Program-made: the position numbers and the translations under genes
The notes under the pieces: generated by a model
The model's database searches: none
The model's input: only the letters and a program-made list of their open reading frames with translations
What the model was told of the DNA's origin: nothing
NCBI GenBank assembly: GCA_016780605.1
Contig: JADHLS010000420.1
Location: 1 to 5,582 of the forward strand
DNA length: 5,582 bases
Direction: 5' to 3'
Source of the DNA: Reyranella sp.
Lineage (GTDB): Bacteria; Pseudomonadota; Alphaproteobacteria; Reyranellales; Reyranellaceae
Part shown: in pieces, positions 4,722 to 5,582 of the stretch
Position numbering within the stretch: the first letter of the stretch is position 1
How the letters are laid out: each line of letters starts with the position of its first letter

Positions 4722-5582
4722 CTAGCGATTTGCCTCGTTCATCGACTGCCGCCGACGGCGCCAAAACGGCTGGTCAGACCAGCGGGGCTGGAGGCAATAA
4801 TAGAAGTCTCGTTCCGACAAGTACGTTTGCCAGAGTTGCCGCTGCAGCTCATCGTATTGCTGGATGTACGCATTGCCGCTGCCCAACCCCGCCGTGCCTT
4901 GCGAACGATCTGTCAACGCGTAGTGGATCAGGTGTCCGGCGTGGCTGCCCGTCCTGAGTGCCTTGTCAATGCCTTGCGACGACAGCGGGTCGTAGGCCTG
5001 CGCCGCATCACCCACCGCGATCCAAGCATCCCCGCAGAAATCTCGTAGTCGCTGACTGTTGGCTGGCGCGCCTTGGATCCTTCCGCAAGGACGATAGCCC
5101 TTGTCCTTGAGCAGTGGCGCAATATGTGTCGAACCCTCCAGCAGCAGATCAAAGCCTTGCCGCGACGCAGCTAGCCTCCCTGCTGGCAGATCTTTATCGG
5201 AGTGAAAGACGACTAATCGCCCGGTTCCGGCGCTATCGGTACTTGGCAAGCGGTTACTATACCACCAGCCCTCTGGCGAGGCCTCGATCCGGATATAGCG
5301 GTCATCATCGTCGCCGGAGCAGGAAAACCATTGCGCATAGGCGAACAGTCGATCGTCGCCAGGAACGGTCGACACCCCGAGCGTCCGGGCGACGAGTGCC
5401 CGCCGACCAGAACAATCCACGATGTAGCGGGCGCGATCCTGCCGCATCCCTACTTCGGAGATGCAGTTTATCTTCCAATTGAAAGGACCGTCAGCGATTC
5501 GCTCGCACGCCTGGAAACTGACGCCTTTGAGAAAGGTTGCACCTGCTGCAACTGCATTCACCCGCAATGCCTCATCGAAGGT
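4722..5582 (-). CDS. FAD-dependent oxidoreductase, LodB/QhpG-like (halogenase superfamily), N-terminus outside window
   Basis: 286 codons are open from the right edge to TAG at 4724-4722; numbering is from the edge. The start lies beyond the window. The visible protein begins TFDEALRVNAVAAGATF, a mid-protein signature of flavin monooxygenases (FD..L...A...GA), so about 100 residues with the dinucleotide-binding GxGxxG are missing. Motifs seen are IVDCSGRRALVAR (about 54-66), EGWWYSNRLP (about 104-113), and the FAD-phosphate site VGDAAQAYDPLSSQG (about 190-204). The tail is YYCLQPRWSDQPFWRRRR. Tryptophan halogenases carry WxWxIP; here WWYSNRLP stands near the equivalent position, which resembles what I recall of LodB-type flavoproteins that mature quinone-cofactor amine or amino-acid oxidases. 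That role is inference; the usual partner gene is not in view. No frameshift is seen. Confidence 0.8.
   Translation of the reverse strand, partial: TFDEALRVNAVAAGATFLKGVSFQACERIADGPFNWKINCISEVGMRQDRARYIVDCSGRRALVARTLGVSTVPGDDRLFAYAQWFSCSGDDDDRYIRIEASPEGWWYSNRLPSTDSAGTGRLVVFHSDKDLPAGRLAASRQGFDLLLEGSTHIAPLLKDKGYRPCGRIQGAPANSQRLRDFCGDAWIAVGDAAQAYDPLSSQGIDKALRTGSHAGHLIHYALTDRSQGTAGLGSGNAYIQQYDELQRQLWQTYLSERDFYYCLQPRWSDQPFWRRRRQSMNEANR

Noticed and set aside
1..5582. CRISPR array, rRNA, tRNA or prophage module
   Set aside because: No regularly spaced repeats, cloverleaf-like sequence or phage genes were seen on either strand.

Overview
The window looks like an accessory, repeat-rich stretch of a Rhizobiales (Bradyrhizobium/Mesorhizobium-like) genome. 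Signs are high GC, two TrpX/DUF534-type periplasmic binding proteins of the kind that is heavily amplified in Bradyrhizobium, an IS1182-type transposase remnant, and interspersed palindromic repeats of a type I recall from rhizobial intergenic DNA. No search was run, so the lineage is inference.

Layout. 1-872 has no convincing complete gene: a possible 3' gene end (2-160), degenerate repeat DNA with a perfect 22-bp palindrome (602-623), and a 20-codon N-terminal scrap of an IS1182 transposase (719-660, minus). 873-1862 (+) and 2014-2973 (-) are two divergent paralogs of an ABC-type substrate-binding protein. They face each other across a 151-bp gap that holds one palindromic repeat. Neither has a permease or ATPase gene beside it. 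The second has a good candidate promoter (3094-3066, minus). 3123-4496 is a complete IS110-family element of the IS1111 subgroup (about 1374 bp), with a 341-aa DEDD transposase, perfect 14-bp subterminal inverted repeats and a 247-nt structured non-coding region after the transposase. 4722-5582 (-) is the C-terminal two thirds of an FAD-dependent oxidoreductase related to LodB/QhpG and to tryptophan halogenases. It runs off the right edge.

Main find. The IS ends can be placed from the sequence alone. Deleting 3123-4496 restores an interspersed palindrome (GTCCG...CGGAC) that resembles an intact copy 18 bp further on, and leaves a two-base TG core shared by both ends. The region after the transposase folds by eye into four hairpins. 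One has a large internal loop whose two arms match the left and right halves of the target and stop at that same TG. This is what a bridge RNA (seekRNA) target-binding loop should look like. A second hairpin carries 7-nt matches to the IS end across the core. Joining the ends in a circle would create a promoter (TTGCCA, 17 bp, CATGAT). The left inverted repeat can also pair with the transposase ribosome binding site and start codon over 16 positions.

The chain element, guide RNA, target repeat and junction promoter is internally consistent, but the guide matches are short and need comparative and RNA evidence.
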